Source: Protonemura montana
Taxonomy: Eukaryota; Arthropoda; Insecta; Plecoptera; Nemouridae
NCBI GenBank assembly: GCA_947568835.1
Contig: OX387609.1
Coordinates: 17,443,208 to 17,507,207, forward strand
Direction of reading: 5' to 3'
DNA: 64,000 nucleotides
This document shows positions 36,166 through 49,256 of this stretch, piece after piece; position 1 is the first letter of the stretch; each line of letters starts with the position of its first letter. Position numbers and translations under genes: made by a program. The notes under the pieces are model-generated. The model did no database searches and was not told the origin of the DNA. It was given only the letters and a program-made list of their open reading frames with translations.

Positions 36166-37772
36166 CCCATGTCCTGCCCCATGTCCTGCCCCATGTCCTG
36201 CCGTATGTCCTGCCCCATGTCCTGCCCCATGTCCTGCCCTATGTCCTGTCCCATGTCCTGTCCCATGTCATGTCCCATGTCCTGCTCCATGTCCTGCCCC
36301 ATGTCCTGCCCCATGTCCCATGTTTTGCCTCATGTCCTGCCCCATGTCCTGCCCCATGTCCTGCCCCATGTCCTGCCCCATGTCCTGCCCCATGTCCTGC
36401 CCCATGTCCTGTCCCATGTCCTGCCCCATGTTTTGCCCCATGTCCTGCCCCATGTCCTGCCCTATGTCCTGTCCCATGTCCTGCCCCATGTCCTGTCCTA
36501 TGTCATGTCCCATGTCCTGCTCCATGTCCTGCCCCATGTCCTGCCCCATGTCCTGCCCTATGTCCTGCCCCATGTCCTGCCCCATGTCCTGCCCCATGTC
36601 CTGCCCCATGTCCTGCCCCATGTCCTGCCCCATGTCCTGCCCCATGTCCTGCCCCATGTCCTGCCCCATGTCCCATGTCCTGCCCCATGTCCTGCCCCTT
36701 GTCCTGTCCCATTTCCTGCCCCATGTCCTACCCCATGTCCTGCCCCATGTCCTGCCCCATGTCCTGCCCCATGTCCTGCCTCATGTCCTGCCCCATGTCT
36801 TGCCCCATGTCCCATGTCCTGCCCCATGTCCTGCCCCATGTCCTGCCCCATGTCCTGCCCTATGTCCTGTCTTATGTCCTGCCCCATGTAATGCCCCATG
36901 TCCTGCTCCATGTCCTCCCCCTGTCCTGCCCTATGTCTTATGTCCTGCCCCATGTCCTGCCTCATGGCCTGCCCCATGTCCCGCCCTATGTCCTGTCCCA
37001 TGTCCTGCCCCATTTCCTGCCCCATGTCCTGCTCCATGTCCTGCCCCATGTCCTGCCCCATGTCCCGCTCCATGTCCTCCCCATGTCCTGCCTCATGTCC
37101 CATGTCCTGCCCCATGTCCTGCCCCATGTCCTGTCCCATGTCCTGCCCCATGTTTTGCCCCATGTCCTGTCCAATGTCCTGCCTCATGTCCTGCCCCATG
37201 TCCTGCCCCATGTCCTGCCCCATGTCCTGCCCCATGTCCTGTCCCATGTCCTGCCCCATGTCATGCCCCATGTCCTGCCCCATGTCCTGCCCCATGTCCC
37301 ATGTCCTGCCCCATGTCCTGCCCTTTGTCCTGTCCCATTTCCTGCCCCATGTCCTGCCCCATGTCCTGCCCCATGTCCTGCCCCATGTCCTGCCCCATGT
37401 CTTGCCCCATGTTCCATGTCCTGCCCCATGTCCTGCCCCATGTCCTGCCCCATGTCCTTCCCTATGTCCTGTCCCATGTCCTGCCCCATGTCCTGCCCCA
37501 TGTCCTGCTCCATGTCCTCCCCCTGTCCTGCCCCATGTCCCATGTCCTGCCCCATGTCCTGCCCCATGTCCTGCCCCATGTCCTGCCCTATGTCTTGTCC
37601 CATGTCCTGCCCCATGTCCTGCCCCATGTCCTGCCCTATGTCCTGCCCCATGTCTTGCCCCATGTCCCATGTCCTGCCCCATGTCCTGCCCCATGTCCTG
37701 CCCCATGTCCTGCCCTATGTCCTGCCCCATATCCTGCCCCTTGTCCTGCCCCATGTCCTGCTCCATGTCCTG
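36166..37772. repeat. HOR-2531, copy 2 (truncated)
   Basis: This is near-identical to 33,635-35,240 at offset 2,531 bp (TAA ending 36,891; 9-step perfect tract near 36,560). It shows a private CATATCCTGCCCCTTG variant near 37,729 and diverges at about 37,772, where a new order of CTGCTCC and CTGCCCTATG units begins. Confidence 0.8.
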
Positions 37773-40173
37773 CCCTATGTCCTGCTCCATGTCCTGCCCT
37801 ATGTCCTGTCCCATGTCCTGCTCCATGTCCTGCCCCATGTCCTGCCCCATGTCCCATGTCTTGCCCCATGTCCTGCCCCATGTCCTGTCCCATGTCCTGC
37901 CCCATGTCATGCCCCATGTCCTGCCCCATGTCCTGCCCCATGTCCCATGTCCTGCCTCATGTCCTGCCCCTTGTCCTGTCCTATTTCCTGCCCCATGTCC
38001 TGCCCCATGTCCTGCCCCGTGTCCTGCCCCATGTCCTGCCCCATGTTCTGCCCCATGTCCTGCCCCATATCTTGCCCCATGTCCAATGTCCTGCCCCATG
38101 TCCTGCCCCATGTCCTGCCCCATGTCCTTCCCTATGTCCTGTCCCATGTCCTGCCCCATGTCCTGCCCCATGTCCTGCCCCATGTCCTGCTCCATGTCCT
38201 TCCCCTGTCCAGCCCCATGTCCCATGTCCTGCCCCATGTCCTGCCACATGTCCTGCCCCATGTCCTGCCATATGTCCTGTCCCATGTCCTGCCCCATGTC
38301 CTGCCCTATGTCCTGCCCCATGTCCTGCCCCATGTCCTGCTCCATGTCCTGCCCCATGTCCTGCCCCATGTCCCATGTCTTGCCCCATATCCTGCCCTAT
38401 GTCCTGCCCCATGTCCTGCCCCATGTCCTGCCCATGTCCTGTCCCATGTCCTGCCCCATGTCCTATGTCCTGCCCCATGTCCTGCCCCTTGTCCTGTCCC
38501 ATTTCCTGCCCCATGTCCTGCCCTATGTCCTGTCCCATGTCCTGCCCCTTGTCCTGCACCATGTCCTGCTCCATGTCCTGCCCCATGTCCCATGTCCTGC
38601 CCCATTTCCTGCCCCATGTCCTGCCCCATGTCCTGCCCCATGTCCTGCCACATGTCCTGCCCCATGTCCTGCCCCATGTCCTGCCCTATGTCCTGCCCCA
38701 TGTCCTGCCCCATGTCCTGCCCCATGTCCTGCCCATGTCCTGTCCCATGTCCTGCCCCATGTCATGCCCCATGTCCTGCCCCATGTCCTGCCCCATGTCC
38801 TATGTCCTGCCCCATGTCCTGCCCCTTGTCCTGTCCCATTTCCTGCCCCATGTCCTGCCCTATGTCCTGTCCCATGTCCTGCCCCTTGTCCTGCCCCATG
38901 TCCTGCTCCATGTCCTGCCCCATGTCCCATGTCCTGCTCCATGTCCTTCCCCTGTCCAGCCCCATGTCCCATGTCCTGCCCCATGTCCTGCCACATGTCC
39001 TGCCCTATGTCCTGTCCCATGTCCTGCCCCTTGTCCTGCCCCATGTCCTGCTCCATGTCCTGCCCCATGTCCCATGTCCTGCTCCATGTCCTTCCCCTGT
39101 CCAGCCCCATGTCCCATGTCCTGCCCCATGTCCTGCCACATGTCCTGCCCCAAATCCTGCCCCATGTCCTGCCCCATGTCCTGCCCTATGTCCTGTCTTA
39201 TGTCCTGCCCCATGTAATGCCCCATGTCCTGCTCCATGTCCTCCCCCTGTCCTGCCCTATGTCTTATGTCCTGCCCCATGTCCTGCCTCATGGCCTGCCC
39301 CATGTCCTGCCCTATGTCCTGTCCCATGTCCTGCCCCATTTCCTGCCCCATGTCCTGCTCCATGTCCTGCCCCATGTCCTGCCCAATGTCCCGCTCCATG
39401 TCCTCCCCCTGTCCTGCCTCATGTCCCATGTCCTGCCCCATGTCCTGCCCCATGTCCTGCCCCATGTCCTGCCCCATGTCCTGTCCCATGTCCAGCCCCA
39501 TGTTTTGCCCCATGTCCTGTCCAATGTCCTGCCTCATGTCCTGCCCCATGTCCTGCCCCATGTCCTGCCCCATGTCCTGCCCCATGTCCTGTCCCATGTC
39601 CTGCCCCATGTCATGCCCCATGTCCTGCCCCATGTCCTGCCCCATGTCCCATGTCCTGCCCCATGTCCTGCCCTTTGTCCTGTCCCATTTCCTGCCCCAT
39701 GTCCTGCCCCATGTCCTGCCCCATGTCCTGCCCCATGTCTTGCCCCATGTCCCATGTCCTGCCCCATGTCCTGCCCCATGTCCTGCCCCATGTCCTTCCC
39801 TATGTCCTGTCCCATGTCCTGCCCCATGTCCTGCCCCATGTCCTGCTCCATGTTCTCCCCCTGTCCTGCCCCATGTCCCATGTCCTGCCCCATGTCCTGC
39901 CCCATGTCCTGCCCCATGTCCTGCCCTATGTCTTGTCCCATGTCCTGCCCAATGTCCTGCCCCATGTCCTGCCCTATGTCCTGCCCCTTGTCTTGCCCCA
40001 TGTCCCATGTCCTGCCCCATGTCCTGCCCCATGTCCTGCCCCATGTCCTGCCCTATGTCCTGCCCCATGTCCTGCCCCATGTCCTGCTCCATGTCCTGCC
40101 CCATGTCCTGCCCCATGTCCCATGTCATGCCCCATGTCCTGCCCCATGTCCTGCCCCATGTCCTGTCCCATGA
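37773..40173. repeat. Junction block with CATATCTTG and CCAAATCC variants
   Basis: 37,900-38,380 resembles 35,450-36,030 but carries CATATCTTGCCCC and TCCAATGTCCTG variants, and the distance of the two CATATG sites is shortened to 2,404 bp. 38,464 and 38,801 mark a local repeat of about 337 bp (TCCTATGTCC followed by TTGTCCTGTCCC). The CCAAATCC variant at 39,152-39,154 recurs at 47,928 and 53,165. 39,217-40,173 equals the HOR-2906 tail (TAA to CATGACCTGCTCTATG). Confidence 0.7.
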
Positions 40174-43100
40174 CCTGCTCTATGTCCTGCCCCATGTCTT
40201 GCCCCATGTCCCATGTCCTGCCTCACGTCCTGCCCCATGTCCTGCCCCATGTCCTGCCCCATGTCCTGCCCCATGTCCTGCCCCATGTCCTGCCCTATGT
40301 CCTGCCCCATGTCCTGCCCCATGTCCTGCCCTATGCCCTGTCCCATGTCCTGTCCCATGTCATTTCCCATGTCCTGCTCCATGTCCTGCCCCATGTCCTG
40401 CCCCATGTCCTGCCCTATGTCCTGCCCAATGTCCTGCCCCATGTCCTGCTCCATGTCCTGCCCCATGTCCTGCCCCATGTCCCATGTCATGCCCCATGTC
40501 CTGCCCCATGTCCTGCCCCATGTCCTGCCCCATGTCCTGCCCCATGTCCTGCCCTATGTCCTGTCCCATGTCCTGCCCCTTGTCCTGCCCCATGTCCTGC
40601 TCCATGTCCAGCCCCATGTCCCATGTCCTGCCCCATGTCCTGCCACATGTCCTGCCCCATGTCCTGCCATATGTCCTGTCCCATGTCCTGCCCCATGTCC
40701 TGCCCTATGTCCTGCCCCATGTCCTGCCCCATGTCCTGCTCCATGTCCTGCCCCATGTCCTGCCCCATGTCCAATGTCTTGCCCCATATCCTGCCCTATG
40801 TCCTGCCCCATGTCCTGCCCCATGTCCTGCCCATGTCCTGTCCCATGTCCTGCCCCATGTCATGCCCCATGTCCTGCCCCATGTCCTGCCCCATGTCCTA
40901 TGTCCTGCCCCATGTCCTGCCCCTTGTCCTGTCCCATTTCCTGCCCCATGTCCTGCCCCATGTCCTGACCCATGTCCTGCCCCATGTCCTGCCCCATGTC
41001 CTGCCGTATGTCCTGCCCCATGTCCTGCCCCATGTCCTGCCCTATGTCCTGTCCCATGTCCTGTCCCATGTCATGTCCCATGTCCTGCTCCATGTCCTGC
41101 CCCATGTCCTGCCCCATGTCCCATGTTTTGCCTCATGTCCTGCCCCATGTCCTGCCCCATGTCCTGCCCCATGTCCTGCCCCATGTCCTGCCCCATGTCC
41201 TGCCCCATGTCCTGTCCCATGTCCTGCCCCATGTTTTGCCCCATGTCCTGCCCCATGTCCTGCCCTATGTCCTGTCCCATGTCCTGCCCCATGTCCTGTC
41301 CTATGTCATGTCCCATGTCCTGCTCCATGTCCTGCCCCATGTCCTGCCCCATGTCCTGCCCTATGTCCTGCCCCATGTCCTGCCCCATGTCCTGCCCCAT
41401 GTCCTGCCCCATGTCCTGCCCCATGTCCTGCCCCATGTCCTGCCCCATGTCCTGCCCCATGTCCTGCCCCATGTCCCATGTCCTGCCCCATGTCCTGCCC
41501 CTTGTCCTGTCCCATTTCCTGCCCCATGTCCTACCCCATGTCCTGCCCCATGTCCTGCCCCATGTCCTGCCCCATGTCCTGCCTCATGTCCTGCCCCATG
41601 TCTTGCCCCATGTCCCATGTCCTGCCCCATGTCCTGCCCCATGTCCTGCCCCATGTCCTGCCCTATGTCCTGTCTTATGTCCTGCCCCATGTAATGCCCC
41701 ATGTCCTGCTCCATGTCCTCCCCCTGTCCTGCCCTATGTCTTATGTCCTGCCCCATGTCCTGCCTCATGGCCTGCCCCATGTCCCGCCCTATGTCCTGTC
41801 CCATGTCCTGCCCCATTTCCTGCCCCATGTCCTGCTCCATGTCCTGCCCCATGTCCTGCCCCATGTCCCGCTCCATGTCCTCCCCATGTCCTGCCTCATG
41901 TCCCATGTCCTGCCCCATGTCCTGCCCCATGTCCTGTCCCATGTCCTGCCCCATGTTTTGCCCCATGTCCTGTCCAATGTCCTGCCTCATGTCCTGCCCC
42001 ATGTCCTGCCCCATGTCCTGCCCCATGTCCTGCCCCATGTCCTGTCCCATGTCCTGCCCCATGTCATGCCCCATGTCCTGCCCCATGTCCTGCCCCATGT
42101 CCCATGTCCTGCCCCATGTCCTGCCCTTTGTCCTGTCCCATTTCCTGCCCCATGTCCTGCCCCATGTCCTGCCCCATGTCCTGCCCCATGTCCTGCCCCA
42201 TGTCTTGCCCCATGTTCCATGTCCTGCCCCATGTCCTGCCCCATGTCCGGCCCCATGTCCTTCCCTATGTCCTGTCCCATGTCCTGCCCCATGTCCTGCC
42301 CCTTGTCCTGCTCCATGTCCTCCCCCTGTCCTGCCCCATGTCCCATGTCCTGCCCCATGTCTTGTCCCATGTCCTGCCCCATGTCCTGCCCCATGTCCTG
42401 CCCTATGTCCTGCCCCATGTCTTGCCCCATGTCCCATGTCCTGCCCCATGTCCTGCCCCATGTCCTGCCCCATGTCCTGCCCTATGTCCTGCCCCATGTC
42501 CTGCCCCTTGTCCTGCCCCATGTCCTGCTCCATGTCCTGCCCCATGTCCCATGTCCTGCCCCATTTCCTGCCCCATGTCCTGCCCCATGTCCTGCCTCAT
42601 GTCCTGCCCCATGTCCTGCCCTATGTCCTGCCCCATGCCCTGCCCCATGTCCTGCTCCATGTCCTGCCCTATGTCCTGCTCCATGTCCTGCCCTATGTCC
42701 TGTCCCATGTCCTGCTCCATGTCCTGCCCCATGTCCTGCCCCATGTCCCATGTCTTGCCCCATGTCCTGCCCCATGTCCTGTCCCATGTCCTGCCCCATG
42801 TCATGCCCCATGTCCTGCCCCATGTCCTGCCCCATGTCCCATGTCCTGCCTCATGTCCTGCCCCTTGTCCTGTCCTATTTCCTGCCCCATGTCCTGCCCC
42901 ATGTCCTGCCCCGTGTCCTGCCCCATGTCCTGCCCCATGTTCTGCCCCATGTCCTGCCCCATATCTTGCCCCATGTCCAATGTCCTGCCCCATGTCCTGC
43001 CCCATGTCCTGCCCCATGTCCTTCCCTATGTCCTGTCCCATGTCCTGCCCCATGTCCTGCCCCATGTCCTGCCCCATGTCCTGCTCCATGTCCTTCCCCT

Positions 43101-44019
43101 GTCCAGCCCCATGTCCCATGTCCTGCCCCATGTCCTGCCACATGTCCTGCCCCATGTCCTGCCATATGTCCTGTCCCATGTCCTGCCCCATGTCCTGCCC
43201 TATGTCCTGCCCCATGTCCTGCCCCATGTCCTGCTCCATGTCCTGCCCCATGTCCTGCCCCATGTCCCATGTCTTGCCCCATATCCTGCCCTATGTCCTG
43301 CCCCATGTCCTGCCCCATGTCCTGCCCATGTCCTGTCCCATGTCCTGCCCCATGTCCTATGTCCTGCCCCATGTCCTGCCCCTTGTCCTGTCCCATTTCC
43401 TGCCCCATGTCCTGCCCTATGTCCTGTCCCATGTCCTGCCCCTTGTCCTGCACCATGTCCTGCTCCATGTCCTGCCCCATGTCCCATGTCCTGCCCCATT
43501 TCCTGCCCCATGTCCTGCCCCATGTCCTGCCCCATGTCCTGCCACATGTCCTGCCCCATGTCCTGCCCCATGTCCTGCCCTATGTCCTGCCCCATGTCCT
43601 GCCCCATGTCCTGCCCCATGTCCTGCCCATGTCCTGTCCCATGTCCTGCCCCATGTCATGCCCCATGTCCTGCCCCATGTCCTGCCCCATGTCCTATGTC
43701 CTGCCCCATGTCCTGCCCCTTGTCCTGTCCCATTTCCTGCCCCATGTCCTGCCCTATGTCCTGTCCCATGTCCTGCCCCTTGTCCTGCCCCATGTCCTGC
43801 TCCATGTCCTGCCCCATGTCCCATGTCCTGCTCCATGTCCTTCCCCTGTCCAGCCCCATGTCCCATGTCCTGCCCCATGTCCTGCCACATGTCCTGCCCT
43901 ATGTCCTGTCCCATGTCCTGCCCCATGTCCTGCTCCATGTCCTGCCCCATGTCCTGCCCCATGTCCCATGTCATGCCCCATGTCCTGCCCCATGTCCTGC
44001 CCCATGTCCTGTCCCATGA
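40174..44019. repeat. Long block A (3,846 bp)
   Basis: This is defined by the CATGACCTGCTCTATG variant, whose TGA ends at 40,173 and 44,019. It opens with CCTCACGTCC and CATTTCCCATG variants, then CATATG at 40,668, TGA ending 40,968, a 9-step perfect tract near 41,363, TAA ending 41,694, a TCCGGCC unit near 42,248, CATATG at 43,163 and a short join near 43,920. It is 36 bp (three monomers) shorter than its sister copies near 42,360. Confidence 0.8.
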
Positions 44020-47000
44020 CCTGCTCTATGTCCTGCCCCATGTCTTGCCCCATGTCCCATGTCCTGCCTCACGTCCTGCCCCATGTCCTGCCCCATGTCC
44101 TGCCCCATGTCCTGCCCCATGTCCTGCCCCATGTCCTGCCCTATGTCCTGCCCCATGTCCTGCCCCATGTCCTGCCCTATGCCCTGTCCCATGTCCTGTC
44201 CCATGTCATTTCCCATGTCCTGCTCCATGTCCTGCCCCATGTCCTGCCCCATGTCCTGCCCTATGTCCTGCCCAATGTCCTGCCCCATGTCCTGCTCCAT
44301 GTCCTGCCCCATGTCCTGCCCCATGTCCCATGTCATGCCCCATGTCCTGCCCCATGTCCTGCCCCATGTCCTGCCCCATGTCCTGCCCCATGTCCTGCCC
44401 TATGTCCTGTCCCATGTCCTGCCCCTTGTCCTGCCCCATGTCCTGCTCCATGTCCAGCCCCATGTCCCATGTCCTGCCCCATGTCCTGCCACATGTCCTG
44501 CCCCATGTCCTGCCATATGTCCTGTCCCATGTCCTGCCCCATGTCCTGCCCTATGTCCTGCCCCATGTCCTGCCCCATGTCCTGCTCCATGTCCTGCCCC
44601 ATGTCCTGCCCCATGTCCAATGTCTTGCCCCATATCCTGCCCTATGTCCTGCCCCATGTCCTGCCCCATGTCCTGCCCATGTCCTGTCCCATGTCCTGCC
44701 CCATGTCATGCCCCATGTCCTGCCCCATGTCCTGCCCCATGTCCTATGTCCTGCCCCATGTCCTGCCCCTTGTCCTGTCCCATTTCCTGCCCCATGTCCT
44801 GCCCCATGTCCTGACCCATGTCCTGCCCCATGTCCTGCCCCATGTCCTGCCGTATGTCCTGCCCCATGTCCTGCCCCATGTCCTGCCCTATGTCCTGTCC
44901 CATGTCCTGTCCCATGTCATGTCCCATGTCCTGCTCCATGTCCTGCCCCATGTCCTGCCCCATGTCCCATGTTTTGCCTCATGTCCTGCCCCATGTCCTG
45001 CCCCATGTCCTGCCCCATGTCCTGCCCCATGTCCTGCCCCATGTCCTGCCCCATGTCCTGTCCCATGTCCTGCCCCATGTTTTGCCCCATGTCCTGCCCC
45101 ATGTCCTGCCCTATGTCCTGTCCCATGTCCTGCCCCATGTCCTGTCCTATGTCATGTCCCATGTCCTGCTCCATGTCCTGCCCCATGTCCTGCCCCATGT
45201 CCTGCCCTATGTCCTGCCCCATGTCCTGCCCCATGTCCTGCCCCATGTCCTGCCCCATGTCCTGCCCCATGTCCTGCCCCATGTCCTGCCCCATGTCCTG
45301 CCCCATGTCCTGCCCCATGTCCCATGTCCTGCCCCATGTCCTGCCCCTTGTCCTGTCCCATTTCCTGCCCCATGTCCTACCCCATGTCCTGCCCCATGTC
45401 CTGCCCCATGTCCTGCCCCATGTCCTGCCTCATGTCCTGCCCCATGTCTTGCCCCATGTCCCATGTCCTGCCCCATGTCCTGCCCCATGTCCTGCCCCAT
45501 GTCCTGCCCTATGTCCTGTCTTATGTCCTGCCCCATGTAATGCCCCATGTCCTGCTCCATGTCCTCCCCCTGTCCTGCCCTATGTCTTATGTCCTGCCCC
45601 ATGTCCTGCCTCATGGCCTGCCCCATGTCCCGCCCTATGTCCTGTCCCATGTCCTGCCCCATTTCCTGCCCCATGTCCTGCTCCATGTCCTGCCCCATGT
45701 CCTGCCCCATGTCCCGCTCCATGTCCTCCCCATGTCCTGCCTCATGTCCCATGTCCTGCCCCATGTCCTGCCCCATGTCCTGTCCCATGTCCTGCCCCAT
45801 GTTTTGCCCCATGTCCTGTCCAATGTCCTGCCTCATGTCCTGCCCCATGTCCTGCCCCATGTCCTGCCCCATGTCCTGCCCCATGTCCTGTCCCATGTCC
45901 TGCCCCATGTCATGCCCCATGTCCTGCCCCATGTCCTGCCCCATGTCCCATGTCCTGCCCCATGTCCTGCCCTTTGTCCTGTCCCATTTCCTGCCCCATG
46001 TCCTGCCCCATGTCCTGCCCCATGTCCTGCCCCATGTCCTGCCCCATGTCTTGCCCCATGTTCCATGTCCTGCCCCATGTCCTGCCCCATGTCCGGCCCC
46101 ATGTCCTTCCCTATGTCCTGTCCCATGTCCTGCCCCATGTCCTGCCCCTTGGCCTGCTCCATGTCCTCCCCCTGTCCTGCCCCATGTCCCATGTCCTGCC
46201 CCATGTCCTGCCCCATGTCCTGCCCCATGTCCTGCCCTATGTCTTGTCCCATGTCCTGCCCCATGTCCTGCCCCATGTCCTGCCCTATGTCCTGCCCCAT
46301 GTCTTGCCCCATGTCCCATGTCCTGCCCCATGTCCTGCCCCATGTCCTGCCCCATGTCCTGCCCTATGTCCTGCCCCATGTCCTGCCCCTTGTCCTGCCC
46401 CATGTCCTGCTCCATGTCCTGCCCCATGTCCCATGTCCTGCCCCATTTCCTGCCCCATGTCCTGCCCCATGTCCTGCCTCATGTCCTGCCCCATGTCCTG
46501 CCCTATGTCCTGCCCCATGCCCTGCCCCATGTCCTGCTCCATGTCCTGCCCTATGTCCTGCTCCATGTCCTGCCCTATGTCCTGTCCCATGTCCTGCTCC
46601 ATGTCCTGCCCCATGTCCTGCCCCATGTCCCATGTCTTGCCCCATGTCCTGCCCCATGTCCTGTCCCATGTCCTGCCCCATGTCATGCCCCATGTCCTGC
46701 CCCATGTCCTGCCCCATGTCCCATGTCCTGCCTCATGTCCTGCCCCTTGTCCTGTCCTATTTCCTGCCCCATGTCCTGCCCCATGTCCTGCCCCGTGTCC
46801 TGCCCCATGTCCTGCCCCATGTTCTGCCCCATGTCCTGCCCCATATCTTGCCCCATGTCCAATGTCCTGCCCCATGTCCTGCCCCATGTCCTGCCCCATG
46901 TCCTTCCCTATGTCCTGTCCCATGTCCTGCCCCATGTCCTGCCCCATGTCCTGCCCCATGTCCTGCTCCATGTCCTTCCCCTGTCCAGCCCCATGTCCCA

Positions 47001-49256
47001 TGTCCTGCCCCATGTCCTGCCACATGTCCTGCCCCATGTCCTGCCATATGTCCTGTCCCATGTCCTGCCCCATGTCCTGCCCTATGTCCTGCCCCATGTC
47101 CTGCCCCATGTCCTGCTCCATGTCCTGCCCCATGTCCTGCCCCATGTCCCATGTCTTGCCCCATATCCTGCCCTATGTCCTGCCCCATGTCCTGCCCCAT
47201 GTCCTGCCCATGTCCTGTCCCATGTCCTGCCCCATGTCCTATGTCCTGCCCCATGTCCTGCCCCTTGTCCTGTCCCATTTCCTGCCCCATGTCCTGCCCT
47301 ATGTCCTGTCCCATGTCCTGCCCCTTGTCCTGCACCATGTCCTGCTCCATGTCCTGCCCCATGTCCCATGTCCTGCCCCATTTCCTGCCCCATGTCCTGC
47401 CCCATGTCCTGCCCCATGTCCTGCCACATGTCCTGCCCCATGTCCTGCCCCATGTCCTGCCCTATGTCCTGCCCCATGTCCTGCCCCATGTCCTGCCCCA
47501 TGTCCTGCCCATGTCCTGTCCCATGTCCTGCCCCATGTCATGCCCCATGTCCTGCCCCATGTCCTGCCCCATGTCCTATGTCCTGCCCCATGTCCTGCCC
47601 CTTGTCCTGTCCCATTTCCTGCCCCATGTCCTGCCCTATGTCCTGTCCCATGTCCTGCCCCTTGTCCTGCCCCATGTCCTGCTCCATGTCCTGCCCCATG
47701 TCCCATGTCCTGCTCCATGTCCTTCCCCTGTCCAGCCCCATGTCCCATGTCCTGCCCCATGTCCTGCCACATGTCCTGCCCTATGTCCTGTCCCATGTCC
47801 TGCCCCTTGTCCTGCCCCATGTCCTGCTCCATGTCCTGCCCCATGTCCCATGTCCTGCTCCATGTCCTTCCCCTGTCCAGCCCCATGTCCCATGTCCTGC
47901 CCCATGTCCTGCCACATGTCCTGCCCCAAATCCTGCCCCATGTCCTGCCCCATGTCCTGCCCTATGTCCTGTCTTATGTCCTGCCCCATGTAATGCCCCA
48001 TGTCCTGCTCCATGTCCTCCCCCTGTCCTGCCCTATGTCTTATGTCCTGCCCCATGTCCTGCCTCATGGCCTGCCCCATGTCCTGCCCTATGTCCTGTCC
48101 CATGTCCTGCCCCATTTCCTGCCCCATGTCCTGCCCCATGTCCTGCCCCGTGTCCTGCCCCATGTCCTGCCCCATGTTCTGCCCCATGTCCTGCCCCATA
48201 TCTTGCCCCATGTCCAATGTCCTGCCCCATGTCCTGCCCCATGTCCTGCCCCATGTCCTTCCCTATGTCCTGTCCCATGTCCTGCCCCATGTCCTGCCCC
48301 ATGTCCTGCCCCATGTCCTGCTCCATGTCCTTCCCCTGTCCAGCCCCATGTCCCATGTCCTGCCCCATGTCCTGCCACATGTCCTGCCCCATGTCCTGCC
48401 ATATGTCCTGTCCCATGTCCTGCCCCATGTCCTGCCCTATGTCCTGCCCCATGTCCTGCCCCATGTCCTGCTCCATGTCCTGCCCCATGTCCTGCCCCAT
48501 GTCCCATGTCTTGCCCCATATCCTGCCCTATGTCCTGCCCCATGTCCTGCCCCATGTCCTGCCCATGTCCTGTCCCATGTCCTGCCCCATGTCCTATGTC
48601 CTGCCCCATGTCCTGCCCCTTGTCCTGTCCCATTTCCTGCCCCATGTCCTGCCCTATGTCCTGTCCCATGTCCTGCCCCTTGTCCTGCACCATGTCCTGC
48701 TCCATGTCCTGCCCCATGTCCCATGTCCTGCCCCATTTCCTGCCCCATGTCCTGCCCCATGTCCTGCCCCATGTCCTGCCACATGTCCTGCCCCATGTCC
48801 TGCCCCATGTCCTGCCCTATGTCCTGCCCCATGTCCTGCCCCATGTCCTGCCCCATGTCCTGCCCATGTCCTGTCCCATGTCCTGCCCCATGTCATGCCC
48901 CATGTCCTGCCCCATGTCCTGCCCCATGTCCTATGTCCTGCCCCATGTCCTGCCCCTTGTCCTGTCCCATTTCCTGCCCCATGTCCTGCCCTATGTCCTG
49001 TCCCATGTCCTGCCCCTTGTCCTGCCCCATGTCCTGCTCCATGTCCTGCCCCATGTCCCATGTCCTGCTCCATGTCCTTCCCCTGTCCAGCCCCATGTCC
49101 CATGTCCTGCCCCATGTCCTGCCACATGTCCTGCCCTATGTCCTGTCCCATGTCCTGCCCCATGTCCTGCTCCATGTCCTGCCCCATGTCCTGCCCCATG
49201 TCCCATGTCATGCCCCATGTCCTGCCCCATGTCCTGCCCCATGTCCTGTCCCATGA
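44020..49256. repeat. Long block B (5,237 bp)
   Basis: This repeats block A from 44,059 on and is 1,391 bp longer. 36 bp of the difference is the three-monomer stretch missing in A; 1,355 bp is an internal tandem duplication (46,791 onward equals 48,146 onward). It has CATATG sites at 44,514, 47,045 and 48,400, TAA ending 45,540 and 47,993, CCAAATCC at 47,928 and a private TTGGCCTGCTCC variant near 46,150. Confidence 0.82.
46791..49158. repeat. 1,355-bp tandem duplication inside block B
   Basis: The CCCCGTGTCC unit at 46,791 recurs at 48,146, CATATG at 47,045 recurs at 48,400, and following markers keep the 1,355-bp offset until about 47,804 versus 49,159. There the first copy continues with CCCCTTGTCC and the second with CCCCATGTCC. 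The second copy is therefore about 1,010 bp long before it joins the block tail. Confidence 0.85.

Noticed and set aside
36558-38369. Long reverse-strand ORFs of GQDM, GAGH and WGRT repeats (about 600 codons)
   Set aside because: Same reason: these are reverse-complement readings of the stop-free monomer, and stop positions follow HOR markers, not gene ends.
29748-47993. A 6,081-codon forward ORF of MSCP/HVLP/PCPA repeats as a giant Cys/Pro-rich protein gene
   Set aside because: The monomer is open in all six frames, equally long ORFs overlap on both strands, frames rotate at 7-bp units, and no unique N- or C-terminal domain, splice signal or promoter is visible.
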